Assembly: GCF_000725485.1 (NCBI RefSeq)
Contig: NZ_JOAG01000010.1
Coordinates: 124,001 to 188,000 of the forward strand
DNA: 64,000 bases
Direction: 5' to 3'
DNA from: Nonomuraea candida
GTDB lineage: Bacteria; Actinomycetota; Actinomycetes; Streptosporangiales; Streptosporangiaceae
In this document: in pieces, positions 1 to 7,684 of the stretch
Numbering within the stretch: position 1 is the first letter of the stretch
Layout: each line of letters begins with the position of its first letter
The notes under the pieces: model-generated
What the model was told of the DNA's origin: nothing
Seen by the model: the letters and a program-made list of their open reading frames with translations, nothing else
Databases searched by the model: none
Made by a program: the position numbers and the translations under genes

Positions 1-1213
1 GCTCGGCCTGCTTGCGCCAGTGCCCGTAGGCGTCGCCGCGCTGGGCCAGCCGGTCGAGCTCGCTCATGGTCGCCAGCGGGATGAACGCCGGCTCGGCGTC
101 GCGCCACGGCGTGCCGGGCAGCGGCATGAACGTGTGGGTGTGGATGCGGGCCCCGAGGTCGGCCAGGTCGGCGGCGAGCCGGAGCGACTGCGCCTGGTCC
201 TCCTCCGACTCCCCCGGCATGCCGAAGATGAAGTCGACGTTGGGCCGGAAGCCGTGCTCGACCGCGATCCTGACGGCGTCGCGCACGGGCGAGGTGTCGT
301 GGCCGCGCCCGGAGGCGGCCAGCACCCGGTCGCTGCCGGACTGGGCGCCGATGATCAGGTTGTCGTTGGCGACGTAGCGCTTGAGCAGCCGCATCGCCTC
401 GGGCGTGACGTGCTCGGGGCGCACCTCGGAGGGGAAGCTGCCGAAGAAGACCCGGCCGTGCGGCGGCAGCTCCTCCTTGACCCCGGCCAGCAGCTCCTCC
501 ACCGCGCCGAGGTCGGGGTCGGGCCCCGGCGAGCCGTACGAGAGCGAGGTCGGCGTGATGAAGCGCACGTCGCGCAGGCCCCTGGCGACCATGCCCCGCA
601 CGTGCTCGCGCACGCTCGCCACCGAGCGGTGCCGGAACTGCCCGCCGAACATGAACGGCGTCTGGCAGAAGCGGCACGTGTAGCGGCAGCCCCGGGTGAT
701 CTCGATCGGGCCGCTCCTGCCGACGAACGAGGGGAAGGCGTCGAGCGGGAGCTGCGGCGCCGGCCTGGTGCGCAGCGCGACGCCATCGGCGTCTTTGATC
801 GCCAGTCCGGGCACGGTGGTGAGCGGCTCGTCCGCCCGCAGCGCGCGTACGAGGGCGATGATCGTGGACTCGCCCTCGCCGATGCCCGCCAGGTCCCAGC
901 CCGCGTCGATGACCTGCTGCGGCTCGGCCGTGGCGTGCACGCCGCCCGCGATGTGCAGCCCGCGCCCGCCGCTCAGCTCTTTGACCACGGCCAGCTCGGC
1001 CGCCATCGCCTCGGCGTCGGGGGAGTAGAACGACCACAGGACCAGCACGCGGCCGGCCTCGGTGCCGAGGATGTGCGCGGCGGTCTCCTCCGGGGTGGTG
1101 CCCAGGCGCAGCTCGTGCTCGACCTGCGCGGTCTCCAGGGCGGCGAGCAGCGCGTGCACGCCGTACGTCACCGCCTTGCGATAGCGGACCACCACACACA
1201 CTGCCTGCGCCAC
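1..1213 (-). CDS. B12-binding domain radical SAM protein (3' end outside window)
   Basis: The minus strand reads without a stop from a GTG at 1213 to the window edge. The N-terminal part, about residues 1-140, looks like a cobalamin-binding Rossmann fold. It is followed near residues 174-182 by the radical SAM Cx3Cx2C motif in RGCRYTCRFCQTPF, and later by FGSFPSEVRPEHV and GMPGESEED, typical of B12-dependent radical SAM enzymes. Such proteins cleave S-adenosylmethionine at a [4Fe-4S] cluster, often to methylate or rearrange unactivated carbons. The arrangement recalls the small MJ_1487-type family, but the substrate cannot be inferred. Only gene remnants lie upstream, so no operon partner is visible here. 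The C-terminus lies beyond the edge. The start is uncertain; a GTG further in is possible. Confidence 0.85.
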   Translation of the reverse strand, partial: MAQAVCVVVRYRKAVTYGVHALLAALETAQVEHELRLGTTPEETAAHILGTEAGRVLVLWSFYSPDAEAMAAELAVVKELSGGRGLHIAGGVHATAEPQQVIDAGWDLAGIGEGESTIIALVRALRADEPLTTVPGLAIKDADGVALRTRPAPQLPLDAFPSFVGRSGPIEITRGCRYTCRFCQTPFMFGGQFRHRSVASVREHVRGMVARGLRDVRFITPTSLSYGSPGPDPDLGAVEELLAGVKEELPPHGRVFFGSFPSEVRPEHVTPEAMRLLKRYVANDNLIIGAQSGSDRVLAASGRGHDTSPVRDAVRIAVEHGFRPNVDFIFGMPGESEEDQAQSLRLAADLADLGARIHTHTFMPLPGTPWRDAEPAFIPLATMSELDRLAQRGDAYGHWRKQAE

Positions 1214-1225
1214 GTCCGGCAGCGT

Positions 1226-1285
1226 AGCTCAGGCCTCCGCCATGCGCACCGCGGCAGCTCAGGCCCCCGCCATGCGCATCGCGCG
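1226..1285. repeat. 30-bp tandem duplication at a stop codon
   Basis: Two adjacent 30-bp copies (1226-1255 and 1256-1285) differ at a few positions. Each carries the last codons and the stop codon of the FMN reductase remnant on the minus strand, reading AMRMAGA-stop in one and AVRMAEA-stop in the other. This is one of several stop-codon-anchored duplications in the window. Confidence 0.8.
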
Positions 1286-1484
1286 CAGCGGGCGGGTGAG
1301 CTTGGCCAGCTCGGCGAGCATGGCGTCGGCGCCGGCCGCCATCACGTCGCTGGGGCGCAGCGTGCCGTCCTCGCCCACGTGCTGCGGCACGAAGGGGATG
1401 ATCACGCCTTCCAGCACCGGGACCATCTTCAGCGTGCTGACCACCTGGCGCAGCCGTTGAGTGCCGGCCACCTCGCCGGTGCGG
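1259..1484 (-). pseudogene. C-terminal remnant of NADPH-dependent FMN reductase
   Basis: On the minus strand the last 75 or so residues match the end of an actinobacterial NADPH-dependent FMN reductase with a flavodoxin-like fold. Recognisable pieces are QRLRQVVSTLKMVPVLEGV, IIPFVPQHV and MLAELAKLTRPLRAMR. Homologues are about 190 residues long; here everything N-terminal to the Gly-rich loop before QRLRQV is missing. At about 1473-1484 the sequence changes abruptly into the C-terminal part of an HxlR regulator on the opposite strand. Both genes have lost their 5' halves, as expected from one deletion across a divergent promoter. No start codon or ribosome site remains, so it is probably dead. 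Confidence 0.75.
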
Positions 1485-1613
1485 GTCGAATACCACCTGA
1501 CGGAGATGGGCCAGGAACTGCGGCCGGTGCTGGACGAGCTGGTGGCCTGGTCGCACAAGTGGATCCCGCTGCCGGAGAGCGAGACCGAAAGCGCTGTTAC
1601 ATTGAACCGGTGA
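1473..1613 (+). pseudogene. C-terminal remnant of HxlR-family regulator
   Basis: The plus strand in this frame reads SPVRVEYHLTEMGQEL, then LDELVAWSHKWIPLP, and stops at 1611-1613. This is the hallmark end of HxlR/MarR-like winged-helix regulators (wing strand VEYxLT, then the dimerisation helix). The DNA-recognition helix and everything before it are absent, so it cannot bind DNA as HxlR does. Its stop overlaps the GTG of the next gene (GTGA), so it may have been translationally coupled to that gene before decay. The remnant lies head to head with an FMN reductase remnant, a pairing in which HxlR regulators often control the adjacent reductase. Confidence 0.75.
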
Positions 1614-2062
1614 TCGGACTGGGCACCCTGATGCGGCACGTGCACGAGTTGATGGACGGCGCCGTCGCCGAGGTCTACGCCGAGCACGGCCTGCCCGACT
1701 ACCGCCCCCGCTACTCGCCCGTCGTGCGCGCGCTGGTGGCGCGCGGGCCGCTGGCCATCCGCGACCTGGCCGGGGCGATCGGCGTGACCCACTCGGCGGC
1801 CAGCCAGACCGTGGTCCAGATGCGCCGCGACGGCTTCGTCTCGCTGGAGAAGGGCTCCGACGCCCGCCACCGGATCGTCCACCTCACCGACCGGGCCCGC
1901 GCCGCGCTCCCCCTGATCGAGGCCGAATGGGCGGCCTCGGAGCGAGCCCTGCGCGAGCTGGACGCGGAGCTGCCCGTGCCGCTGGAGCAGGTCATGACCG
2001 CCACGCTGGAGGCGCTGGAGCGCCGCTCCTTCCGCGCGCGCATGGGGGACGTCTCCGCGTAG
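1610..2062 (+). CDS. MarR-family transcriptional regulator
   Basis: A 150-residue winged-helix protein. Residues 30-100 contain RALVARGPLAIRDLAGAIGV, the recognition helix HSAASQTVVQMRRDGFVSL and the wing GSDARHRIVHLTD, followed by a C-terminal dimerisation helix. Proteins of this family usually repress their own gene and a neighbouring transporter or oxidoreductase, with a small ligand relieving repression. The GTG at 1610 overlaps the stop of the HxlR remnant; an ATG at 1631 is the alternative start. The MFS gene 115 bp downstream on the same strand is the likely partner, but a separate promoter overlaps this stop codon, so the two may be expressed independently. Confidence 0.82.
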   Translation: MIGLGTLMRHVHELMDGAVAEVYAEHGLPDYRPRYSPVVRALVARGPLAIRDLAGAIGVTHSAASQTVVQMRRDGFVSLEKGSDARHRIVHLTDRARAALPLIEAEWAASERALRELDAELPVPLEQVMTATLEALERRSFRARMGDVSA

Positions 2063-2176
2063 AATCGCCGGCATGACCTGGCGACATTGATGCATAACCA
2101 GGGGCCGGCGCGGGGCGCGCGGGCCTCCGAGGCGACGAGCACTCGGAGTCCCCGTTCGTCCCCCCTGGAAGGTCCC
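2060..2176 (+). promoter_or_regulatory. Leader with leaderless mini-ORF and RBS-sequestering helix upstream of MFS gene
   Basis: A TAGAAT -10 box (2060-2065) overlaps the stop of the MarR gene, and 7 nt later an ATG (2073-2075) opens a five-codon frame, MTWRH, ending at 2088-2090. Behind it CCAGGGG (2098-2104) is complementary to CCCCTGG (2162-2168), which abuts the GGAAGG ribosome site of the MFS gene. A second hairpin, CTCCGAG/CTCGGAG, spans 2125-2148. A leaderless mini-ORF followed by a helix that masks the start of an efflux gene is the usual layout of ribosome-stalling attenuators of resistance genes. The pairing is read by eye and its function is inferred. Confidence 0.5.
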
Positions 2177-3352
2177 ATGCTTGTCATTTCGCTGTACGCC
2201 TACGCGTTCCTGGGCGAATTCATCCTGATCTATCCGGTGTACGCGCTGCTGTTCACCGACACCGGTCTCTCCGTCGCCGAGGTCTCCACCCTGTTCGTCA
2301 TCTGGTCGGTGACGGGCATGGTGCTGGAGATCCCCTCGGGGGCCTGGGCCGACGCCGTCTCCCGGCGGCTGCTGCTCTGCCTCGGGCCGCTGCTGAGCGG
2401 CGCCGGCTTCGCCCTGTGGGTGCTGTTCCCCTCCCCCTGGGTGTTCGCGGCCGGCTTCGTGTTGTGGGGGGCGGGCGAGGCGCTGGTGTCCGGCGCGTAC
2501 GAGGCGCTGGCGTACGAAGAGCTGGCGCGGCGCGGCCAGGCCCACCGCTACGCCGGCGTCATGGGCCGGGCCACCGCCCTCGGCCTGGCCGGCGCCGCCA
2601 CGGCCGCCGGCCTGGCCTCTCCCGTCGTCGCGACCGGCGGCTACCTCCTCACGGGCCTGGCCAGCGTGGCGGCCTGCGTCGTGACCGCGGCCGTCGCGCT
2701 GACCCTGCCGGAGCACCGGCAGCGCGCCGCCGCCGGGGGCCGGGGCTACCTGGCGACGCTCGGGCAGGGCTTCGGGCTGGTCCGCGCGGACCGGGGCGTG
2801 CTGCGCGCGGTCCTGCTGGTCGCCTTCGTGACCGCGATCTGGGGCGCGCTGGAGGAGTACGCCCCCTACCTGGCGGCCGAGACCGGCGTGACCAGGGCCG
2901 CCGTCCCGCTGCTGATCCTCCTGGTCTGGGCCGGCGTCACGGCGGGCGGCCTGCTGGCGGAGCCGGCCGAGCGGCGCCTGCCGCCCCGCGCGTACGCGCT
3001 GCTGCTCGCGTCGGCCGTCCCGGTCATGGCCGCGGGAGCGCTCAGCGGCCATCCGGCCGGGTTCGTGCTGATCGCGCTGGCCCTGGGAGCGTTCCAGCTC
3101 GCCCAGGTGCTGGCCGACGCGCGGCTGCAGGACCGGATCACCGGCCCGGCCAGGGCCACCGTGACCTCGGTCGCGGGCCTGGGCACGAACGTCGTGACGC
3201 TGGGCGTCTACGGCGCGTACGGGGCGGCGTCGGCGCACATGTCGCACGGGGCGACCTTCGCGCTCCTGACGCTGCCGTACGCGCTGATCGCCCTGCTGAT
3301 CGCCCTGCCGGCGGGCCGCGCGGCTCGGCGCACCACGGGACGCGTCCGGTAG
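2177..3352 (+). CDS. MFS transporter (multidrug efflux type)
   Basis: A 391-residue protein with twelve predicted hydrophobic segments. The first loops contain LFVIWSVTGMVLEIPSGAWAD, the MFS signature between helices 2 and 3, followed by SRRLLL. It probably exports small molecules by proton antiport at the cytoplasmic membrane; the substrate is unknown. The ATG at 2177 has GGAAGG 5 nt upstream. An in-frame TTG at 2087 would add 30 polar residues that lie in the leader, so it is rejected. It follows a MarR regulator and an attenuator-like leader, which together suggest drug-responsive expression. Its last codons run into a 38-bp tandem repeat. Confidence 0.85.
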   Translation: MLVISLYAYAFLGEFILIYPVYALLFTDTGLSVAEVSTLFVIWSVTGMVLEIPSGAWADAVSRRLLLCLGPLLSGAGFALWVLFPSPWVFAAGFVLWGAGEALVSGAYEALAYEELARRGQAHRYAGVMGRATALGLAGAATAAGLASPVVATGGYLLTGLASVAACVVTAAVALTLPEHRQRAAAGGRGYLATLGQGFGLVRADRGVLRAVLLVAFVTAIWGALEEYAPYLAAETGVTRAAVPLLILLVWAGVTAGGLLAEPAERRLPPRAYALLLASAVPVMAAGALSGHPAGFVLIALALGAFQLAQVLADARLQDRITGPARATVTSVAGLGTNVVTLGVYGAYGAASAHMSHGATFALLTLPYALIALLIALPAGRAARRTTGRVR

Positions 3353-3450
3353 CGGACGCGGCCCGGCACCCGGCGGGACGCGCCCGGTCACGGACGCACC
3401 CTGGCACCCGATGGAACGCGCCCGGTGACGGACGCGGCCCCGGCGGAGCG
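3337..3450. repeat. Three imperfect 38-bp tandem repeats between convergent genes
   Basis: Copies start at 3337, 3375 and 3413 and share the pattern GGGACGCGCCCGGT, then CGGACGC. The first copy includes the last codons and stop of the MFS gene. The third ends just before the stop of the convergent membrane-protein gene at 3457, so the array fills the whole intergenic space. Confidence 0.85.
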
Positions 3451-3456
3451 CACCCG

Positions 3457-3915
3457 TCAGTAGCGGGACGGGATGCGCTTGGGCAGCGGCGGCGGCTCGG
3501 GGACCGCCGGCGCCTCCTCCTCGGCCGGCTCCTCCCGCGCGGCGGCGGCGCGCCAGCGGGAGGGGAAGGCCGAGGCGGCCAGCAGCACGCACGCGGCCGG
3601 CAGCGCCCAGGTGCCGACCAGCCCGTCGTACGCCCGCGCGTACCCGGCCGGAACCAGCCCCGTCACCGCCGCCCACGGCGCGTACGCCAGCGCCGCCGCC
3701 GCCGCGAGGGCCAGCCCGGGCACCAGCGAGGCCAGCGGCGAGATCCGCGACCCCGCCAGGACGCCGGCCACGGCCATGGTGGCCGCGAGCACGGCCACCG
3801 CCAGCCACGCGGAGGCCGCCAGGCCGCTCGCGTAGTAGAGAAGACCCGCCGCGATCAGCGGGGTGGCCAGCAATCCTGTGCCGGCGCCGAGCAGATGACG
3901 AACACCATTGCGCAC
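3457..3915 (-). CDS. Small integral membrane protein, unknown function
   Basis: 152 residues with about four hydrophobic segments (LLGAGTGLLATPLIAAGLLY, LAVAVLAATMAVAGVLAG, LVPGLALAAAAALAYAPW, ALPAACVLLAASAF) and a cytoplasmic-looking tail rich in Glu, Ala and Pro that ends PKRIPSRY. I do not recognise a named family. The GTG at 3915 is chosen because GGAGGTG lies 6 nt upstream; an ATG at 3939 would place this Shine-Dalgarno inside the gene. It is convergent with the MFS gene and separated from the divergent protease gene by about 180 bp. Confidence 0.7.
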   Translation of the reverse strand: MRNGVRHLLGAGTGLLATPLIAAGLLYYASGLAASAWLAVAVLAATMAVAGVLAGSRISPLASLVPGLALAAAAALAYAPWAAVTGLVPAGYARAYDGLVGTWALPAACVLLAASAFPSRWRAAAAREEPAEEEAPAVPEPPPLPKRIPSRY

Positions 3916-4097
3916 AGAGAACACCTCCAGCCACGGCACCCTAGCCGCCCCTCAGCCCCTTCGCCTTAAAGGCGGCGAATCCCGCACGCGGCACCAGGAC
4001 CGGAAAGCCTCCATAACACCGAAATACTTTCAACTTGGTATCTAACAGGAGGCAAAGCAACCGTTAGCTTGACAGCACCCCCACCCGAGGAGTGCAC

Positions 4098-5222
4098 ATG
4101 TTGAGTAAACGCTGTGCGCTGGTAGGCGGCGCCATCCTCGCCGTCTGCCTGGCCACCCCGCTCAGCCCAGCAGCCGCCGAACCGGCGCCTCAAGCTGCGC
4201 CCCCCGCACCCCCCTCCATGATCGACGCGCTCGAGCGCGACCTCGGCCTCACCGAGGCCCAGGTCGTGACCCGGCTGGCCAACGAAGAGCGCGCCGCCGC
4301 CACCGAGTCGAGCCTCACCACCGCACTGGGCGGCTCGTTCGGCGGAGCCTGGCTGAACGACGACGCCTCCAAGCTCATGGTCGCCACCACCGACGCGGCG
4401 GCCACCAAGGCCATCGAGGCGCAGGGCGCCCAGCCCGTCGTGGTCCCGCGTTCGCTGGACCAGCTCAACGGCGTCATGCGGGCGCTCGACCAGGCACCCA
4501 GGAAGGTCACGGCCGGAGCCGCGCTCTGGTTCGTCGACGTGAAGACCAACACCGTCTCCGTGCAGGCCCCGACCGTCGAGGCCGCCGAGGCCCTCGTCGC
4601 CGCGGCGGGCGTGGACAGGAGCGCGGTGACCGTGGCGGCGACGGCCGAGCGGCCGACGCCGTTCATCAACATCATCGGCGGTACGGCCTACTACATCGGC
4701 TCCAGCCGGTGCAGCGTCGGCTTCTCCGTCACCAGGGGCAGCACTCCCGGCTTCGTCACCGCCGGGCACTGCGGCCGGGTCGGCGCCAGGACCACCAACC
4801 CGACGGGCACCTTCCAGGGCTCGTCGTTCCCGGGCAACGACTACGCCTGGGTCGCCGCCCCCGGCAACACCCCCACCCCGTACGTGCGCGGCTCCGGCGG
4901 CGCGAACGTGACCGTACGCGGCTCCACGCAGGCCTCCGTCGGCGCGTCCATCTGCCGCTCCGGCTCGACCACCGGCTGGCGCTGCGGCACCATCCAGCAG
5001 CACAACGCCACCGTCAGGTACGCCCAGGGCACCGTCACCGGCCTGACCCGCACCAGCGCGTGCGCCCAGCCCGGCGACTCCGGCGGCTCGTTCATCTCGG
5101 GCAGCCAGGCCCAGGGCATGACCTCCGGCGGCTCGGGCAACTGCTCGACCGGCGGCACGACGTACCACCAGCCGGTCAACGAGGCGCTGAGCGCCTACGG
5201 ACTCACCCTCACCACAGGCTGA
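4098..5222 (+). CDS. Secreted S1 serine protease, streptogrisin/alpha-lytic type with propeptide
   Basis: A 374-residue preproprotein. Residues 1-28 form a Sec signal peptide ending near SPAAAEP. Residues about 35-190 are an alpha-lytic-type prodomain (SFGGAWLNDDASKLMVAT, then ALDQAPRKVTAGAALWFVDV). The mature domain from about residue 197 (IIGGTAYYIG) holds the triad His224 (TAGHCG), Asp248 (GNDYAW) and Ser328 (PGDSGGS), with paired cysteines as in streptogrisins. The prodomain acts as folding chaperone and is then removed by self-cleavage outside the cell. The start ATG follows CGAGGAG at good spacing; a GTG two codons upstream is the alternative. It is monocistronic and followed by a tandem repeat. 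Confidence 0.93.
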   Translation: MLSKRCALVGGAILAVCLATPLSPAAAEPAPQAAPPAPPSMIDALERDLGLTEAQVVTRLANEERAAATESSLTTALGGSFGGAWLNDDASKLMVATTDAAATKAIEAQGAQPVVVPRSLDQLNGVMRALDQAPRKVTAGAALWFVDVKTNTVSVQAPTVEAAEALVAAAGVDRSAVTVAATAERPTPFINIIGGTAYYIGSSRCSVGFSVTRGSTPGFVTAGHCGRVGARTTNPTGTFQGSSFPGNDYAWVAAPGNTPTPYVRGSGGANVTVRGSTQASVGASICRSGSTTGWRCGTIQQHNATVRYAQGTVTGLTRTSACAQPGDSGGSFISGSQAQGMTSGGSGNCSTGGTTYHQPVNEALSAYGLTLTTG

Positions 5223-5268
5223 CCCAGGCACCACCCGGCCGGGCCCGCACCACTCGGGACCGGCCGGC

Positions 5269-5379
5269 GCACCACCGGCCGGTCCATTAGCCCGGACCAG
5301 CCCTCGTACCACCGGCCGATCCCCTAGCCCGGACCGGCCCCCGCACCACCGGCCGATCCCCTAGCCCGGACCGGCCCGC
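5269..5379. repeat. Three 37-bp tandem repeats downstream of protease gene
   Basis: Copies start at 5269, 5306 and 5343 and share ACCACCGGCCGATCCCCTAG followed by CCCGGACCGGCCC. The second and third are nearly identical. The array occupies the space between the protease stop and the VOC gene upstream region. The internal CCGG-rich arms could fold, but no run of T follows. Confidence 0.85.
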
Positions 5380-5479
5380 GCTTCACCAGCTTTCCCCGGC
5401 GGCCGGCGATGAGTTTTCGCCGGCCGCCGGGTCTGTCGTGGGAAGGCACCTTCCAGCACCGACGACAGAGGAGCTCGCG

Positions 5480-5857
5480 ATGAAGCGACCCGTTCTGGGC
5501 AGCCTGCTGCTGTCCAGCACCAACCCCGACCGGCTGCGCACCTGGTACGCCGCCGCGCTCGACCCCCAGGAGAACACCGACGTCAACGGGTACCGCGTGC
5601 TGAAGTTCGGGGAGTTCCACCTGTTCATCGACACGCGGGCGGACGTGGCGGACAAGAATCCGGAGCCCGGCAGGGTGATACTGAACTTCGACGTCGAGGA
5701 CGCCCGCGCCGTGGCCGCCCGGATGGAGCGGGCCGGCGTGCGGTGGCTGGCCGAGCTGGAGGACCGCGACGGCAGCCTCTTCGCCACGGCGATCGACCCC
5801 GACGGCAACTACGTGCAGATCATCCAGCTCAGCGATGAGCACCGGGAGGGGATGTAG
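5480..5857 (+). CDS. VOC-family (glyoxalase/bleomycin-resistance fold) protein
   Basis: 125 residues with one vicinal-oxygen-chelate module pair: [19 protein letters not shown] at the start and [16 protein letters not shown] at the end, the usual beta-alpha-beta-beta-beta borders. Family members bind a divalent metal or a drug in a dimer-interface pocket. Candidate ligands here are the His in GEFHLFID and the Glu or Gln at the ends, but the reaction is unknown. ATG 5480 has GAGGAG 6 nt upstream. It is followed 2 bp after its stop by a second VOC gene, so the pair is probably co-transcribed and may work as a heterodimer. Confidence 0.85.
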   Translation: MKRPVLGSLLLSSTNPDRLRTWYAAALDPQENTDVNGYRVLKFGEFHLFIDTRADVADKNPEPGRVILNFDVEDARAVAARMERAGVRWLAELEDRDGSLFATAIDPDGNYVQIIQLSDEHREGM

Positions 5858-5859
5858 GG

Positions 5860-6234
5860 ATGCTCGGCGGGACGAAGGCGTACAGCGGCTTCTCGGTGCA
5901 CGACGTCGCGGCCGCGCGCGAGTTCTACGGCGAGACGCTGGGCCTGCGGGTCTCCGAGTCCGGCGGCATGCTCACGCTGCACCTCGGCGGCGGCGCCGAC
6001 GTGCTGGTCTACCCGAAGGGCGAGGCCCACGTGCCGGCCACGTTCACGATCCTCAACTTCCCGGTCGCGGACATCGACCGGACGGTGGACGACCTGGCGG
6101 CGCGCGGGGTGCGCTTCGAGCACTACGAGGGCATGGGCCAGGACGACCGCGGCATCGCCCGCGACACCGGCGGCCCGCCCATCGCCTGGTTCACCGACCC
6201 CTCGGGCAACATCCTGTCGGTCCTGGAGGAGTAG
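5860..6234 (+). CDS. VOC-family protein, second of a pair
   Basis: 124 residues. The N-terminal half has [20 protein letters not shown] and the C-terminal half ends with [17 protein letters not shown], the standard VOC layout. Metal ligand candidates are His in the first strand and Glu in the last (SVLEE). GGGAGGGGATG upstream gives a ribosome site overlapping the end of the preceding VOC gene; the two are 2 bp apart. The two proteins are not close copies, so this is an old pair. Function could be detoxification or a metabolic isomerase; nothing nearby decides. Confidence 0.85.
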   Translation: MLGGTKAYSGFSVHDVAAAREFYGETLGLRVSESGGMLTLHLGGGADVLVYPKGEAHVPATFTILNFPVADIDRTVDDLAARGVRFEHYEGMGQDDRGIARDTGGPPIAWFTDPSGNILSVLEE

Positions 6235-6465
6235 CGGGGGCCGGCAGGCCGACGCGATCCGGCACGAGCGCGGCGACACTCAGCCGCGTGCCCAGGGCGG
6301 ACAGCGGGCCGACCAGCGCTCCCATGGGCGCTGTTCGGCCTCCTCGCCGGGCCGTCGTCGCTCGGGTCGACCGCCGCCGCCAGACGGTGGCCGTCGACGC
6401 TGCGAGCATCGTGCTGGCGTACGTGGTGGCGTTCGCCCGCGCCTTCGCCCTGCTGAGCTGAACCG

Positions 6466-6714
6466 TCAGGACGGGGCTTCCCGACCTCGTGCCCGGCGGG
6501 CCGGCGCCGTGACCAGCCATCGGACGCCCCGGAAGAGGAGACGGGCCAGGATGAAGAGGATCCCCACCGCGAACAGGATCTGGCACATGACCAGGACCTC
6601 GCTCAGCACCGCGCTGTCGATGAGGGCGGCCAGGCCCTCCCGCACGTACGGCACGAGCAGCAGCCCCACCACGTAGCCGAGCAACGTCCATAACTCGCCG
6701 AGCCGGTCACCCAT
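6466..6714 (-). CDS. Small two-helix membrane protein, probably leaderless
   Basis: 82 residues with hydrophobic stretches LLGYVVGLLLVPYV and VLVMCQILFAVGILFILARLLF and a basic tail (APARRARGRE). I recognise no family. On the minus strand a TATGAT box (6721-6726) lies 6 nt before the ATG and no Shine-Dalgarno is present, which fits a leaderless actinobacterial transcript. It lies 18 bp downstream of the truncated DUF1275 gene but probably has this own promoter. The 231 bp beyond its stop (6235-6465) holds nothing I can name. Confidence 0.6.
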   Translation of the reverse strand: MGDRLGELWTLLGYVVGLLLVPYVREGLAALIDSAVLSEVLVMCQILFAVGILFILARLLFRGVRWLVTAPARRARGREAPS

Positions 6715-6732
6715 GCGCCAATCATAGGGCGC

Positions 6733-7080
6733 TCAGCCCTTGCCGCCGCTCCAGAAGCGGTAGCCGTGCTCCTCGACGAAGCCGGCGCGGCGCCACGTCC
6801 CGGAGGTCAGCGACGGCGGCCGTCCCGGTTCCAGCGCGCGGTCACGGCCCGCCCGCCGTATCAGCACGAACCCGGCGGCCAGCCCGGCGCAGAAGCTTGC
6901 GAACGCCACCCCGGACCCGACCGCGTGCGCCGTCCGCCCGAGACCGAGCGCCAGCCCGAGCAGGACGACGTTCCCGGTCATGTTCGCGGTGAACACCTGC
7001 CCGAGCGCCAGGTAGCTCAGCGCGTCGACGGCCCCCGCCGCGAGCGCCAGACCGAACACCGAGAGCCCCGCCATACGCAT
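6733..7080 (-). pseudogene. Truncated DUF1275 (YoaK-like) membrane protein
   Basis: The first 75 or so residues are a clear DUF1275 N-terminus (AAGAVDALSYLALGQVFTAN followed by MTGNVVLLGLALG and SFCAGLAAGFVL). Intact members have about 220 residues and six helices. Here the homology stops after the third helix and is followed by about 35 unrelated residues ending RFWSGGKG. The second half has been lost, probably by deletion joining it to other DNA. No Shine-Dalgarno is evident before ATG 7080. It may still yield a short membrane peptide, but it is best treated as decayed. Confidence 0.65.
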
Positions 7081-7144
7081 ACCGTCGCCACTCTGCGCGA
7101 CGATGACCCACCGCCACCCGCGAACACCCCGGAAGCCGCGGGTC

Positions 7145-7402
7145 CTACCTGCGGCGACGCGCCGCCGTGATCGCCATCACCACGAAGGCCAGCAGAAAGA
7201 CGACCCCCAGGAAGAAGAGACCGAACCCGACCAGCAGGTTGAAGTTCCCCAGCTCACTGAGGACCGGCAGCGCCGGATTCACGTAGTACAGGACGATCCA
7301 CAGAAACCCGATGACCCACGAGGCCACCATCGCGACGAGCGGCCACCACGCCGGCCGCGCCGCGACACGAGACGCTCCTTGACGACCCTGAAACTCCGGC
7401 AC
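7145..7402 (-). CDS. CrgA-like small membrane protein
   Basis: 85 residues with two transmembrane segments: PLVAMVASWVIGFLWIVLYY and, after a short loop, NFNLLVGFGLFFLGVVFLLA. The pattern (segment one ending WIVxYYV, a short Pro loop, then NxNLxVGFGL) is that of CrgA (UPF0233), the actinobacterial septation protein that recruits FtsI and FtsQ partners. The N-terminal tail is shorter and less charged than in CrgA and the C-terminal helix is longer, so it may be a paralogue with another role. The true crgA normally sits by the replication origin near pknB. GTG 7402 follows a purine-rich GAGGGGCGAG. Confidence 0.55.
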   Translation of the reverse strand: MPEFQGRQGASRVAARPAWWPLVAMVASWVIGFLWIVLYYVNPALPVLSELGNFNLLVGFGLFFLGVVFLLAFVVMAITAARRRR

Positions 7403-7684
7403 CGGCCTCGCCCCTCAGATAGCGTCCAGTGATCCCCGTATGCCCCGCATCCTCCCAGAACCTCAGGGAACGATCCAGCAAGAGATCACCTGACCTTCGC
7501 GCCGCGCAAGCCCACGCAACCCCCGGAGCACCTCCAGCAGATGCCCATCGGCCTCACGCGGCGCACGCAGAGTTCGTGTCCCGTCGCACATGAGCATCAC
7601 AGCCGCTCGTGATACGACTGCGAAGAGGACACCGGAGGCGCACCCGGATGAGCGCCCGTGTCCGCCCCCGTGGAGGTGCACGTC

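Noticed and set aside
20..2062. Long plus-strand open frame of 680 codons at the left edge
   Set aside because: It is antisense to the radical SAM gene and only its end is the MarR protein; the rest is Arg/Gly/Pro-rich shadow sequence without domains.
1259..3934. Minus-strand frame of 891 codons across the MarR and MFS genes
   Set aside because: Only the last 75 codons resemble a protein (FMN reductase tail); the rest is the complement of genuine plus-strand genes.
6324..6461. 45-codon plus frame with a hydrophobic end after the VOC genes
   Set aside because: No ribosome site, no family resemblance and the complementary strand is equally open; it is left as unassigned sequence.
7463..7681. 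Minus frame of 72 codons upstream of the XRE-like gene
   Set aside because: It overlaps the ribosome site region of the plus-strand gene and has no start signal or domain; protein-like bits alone are not enough.
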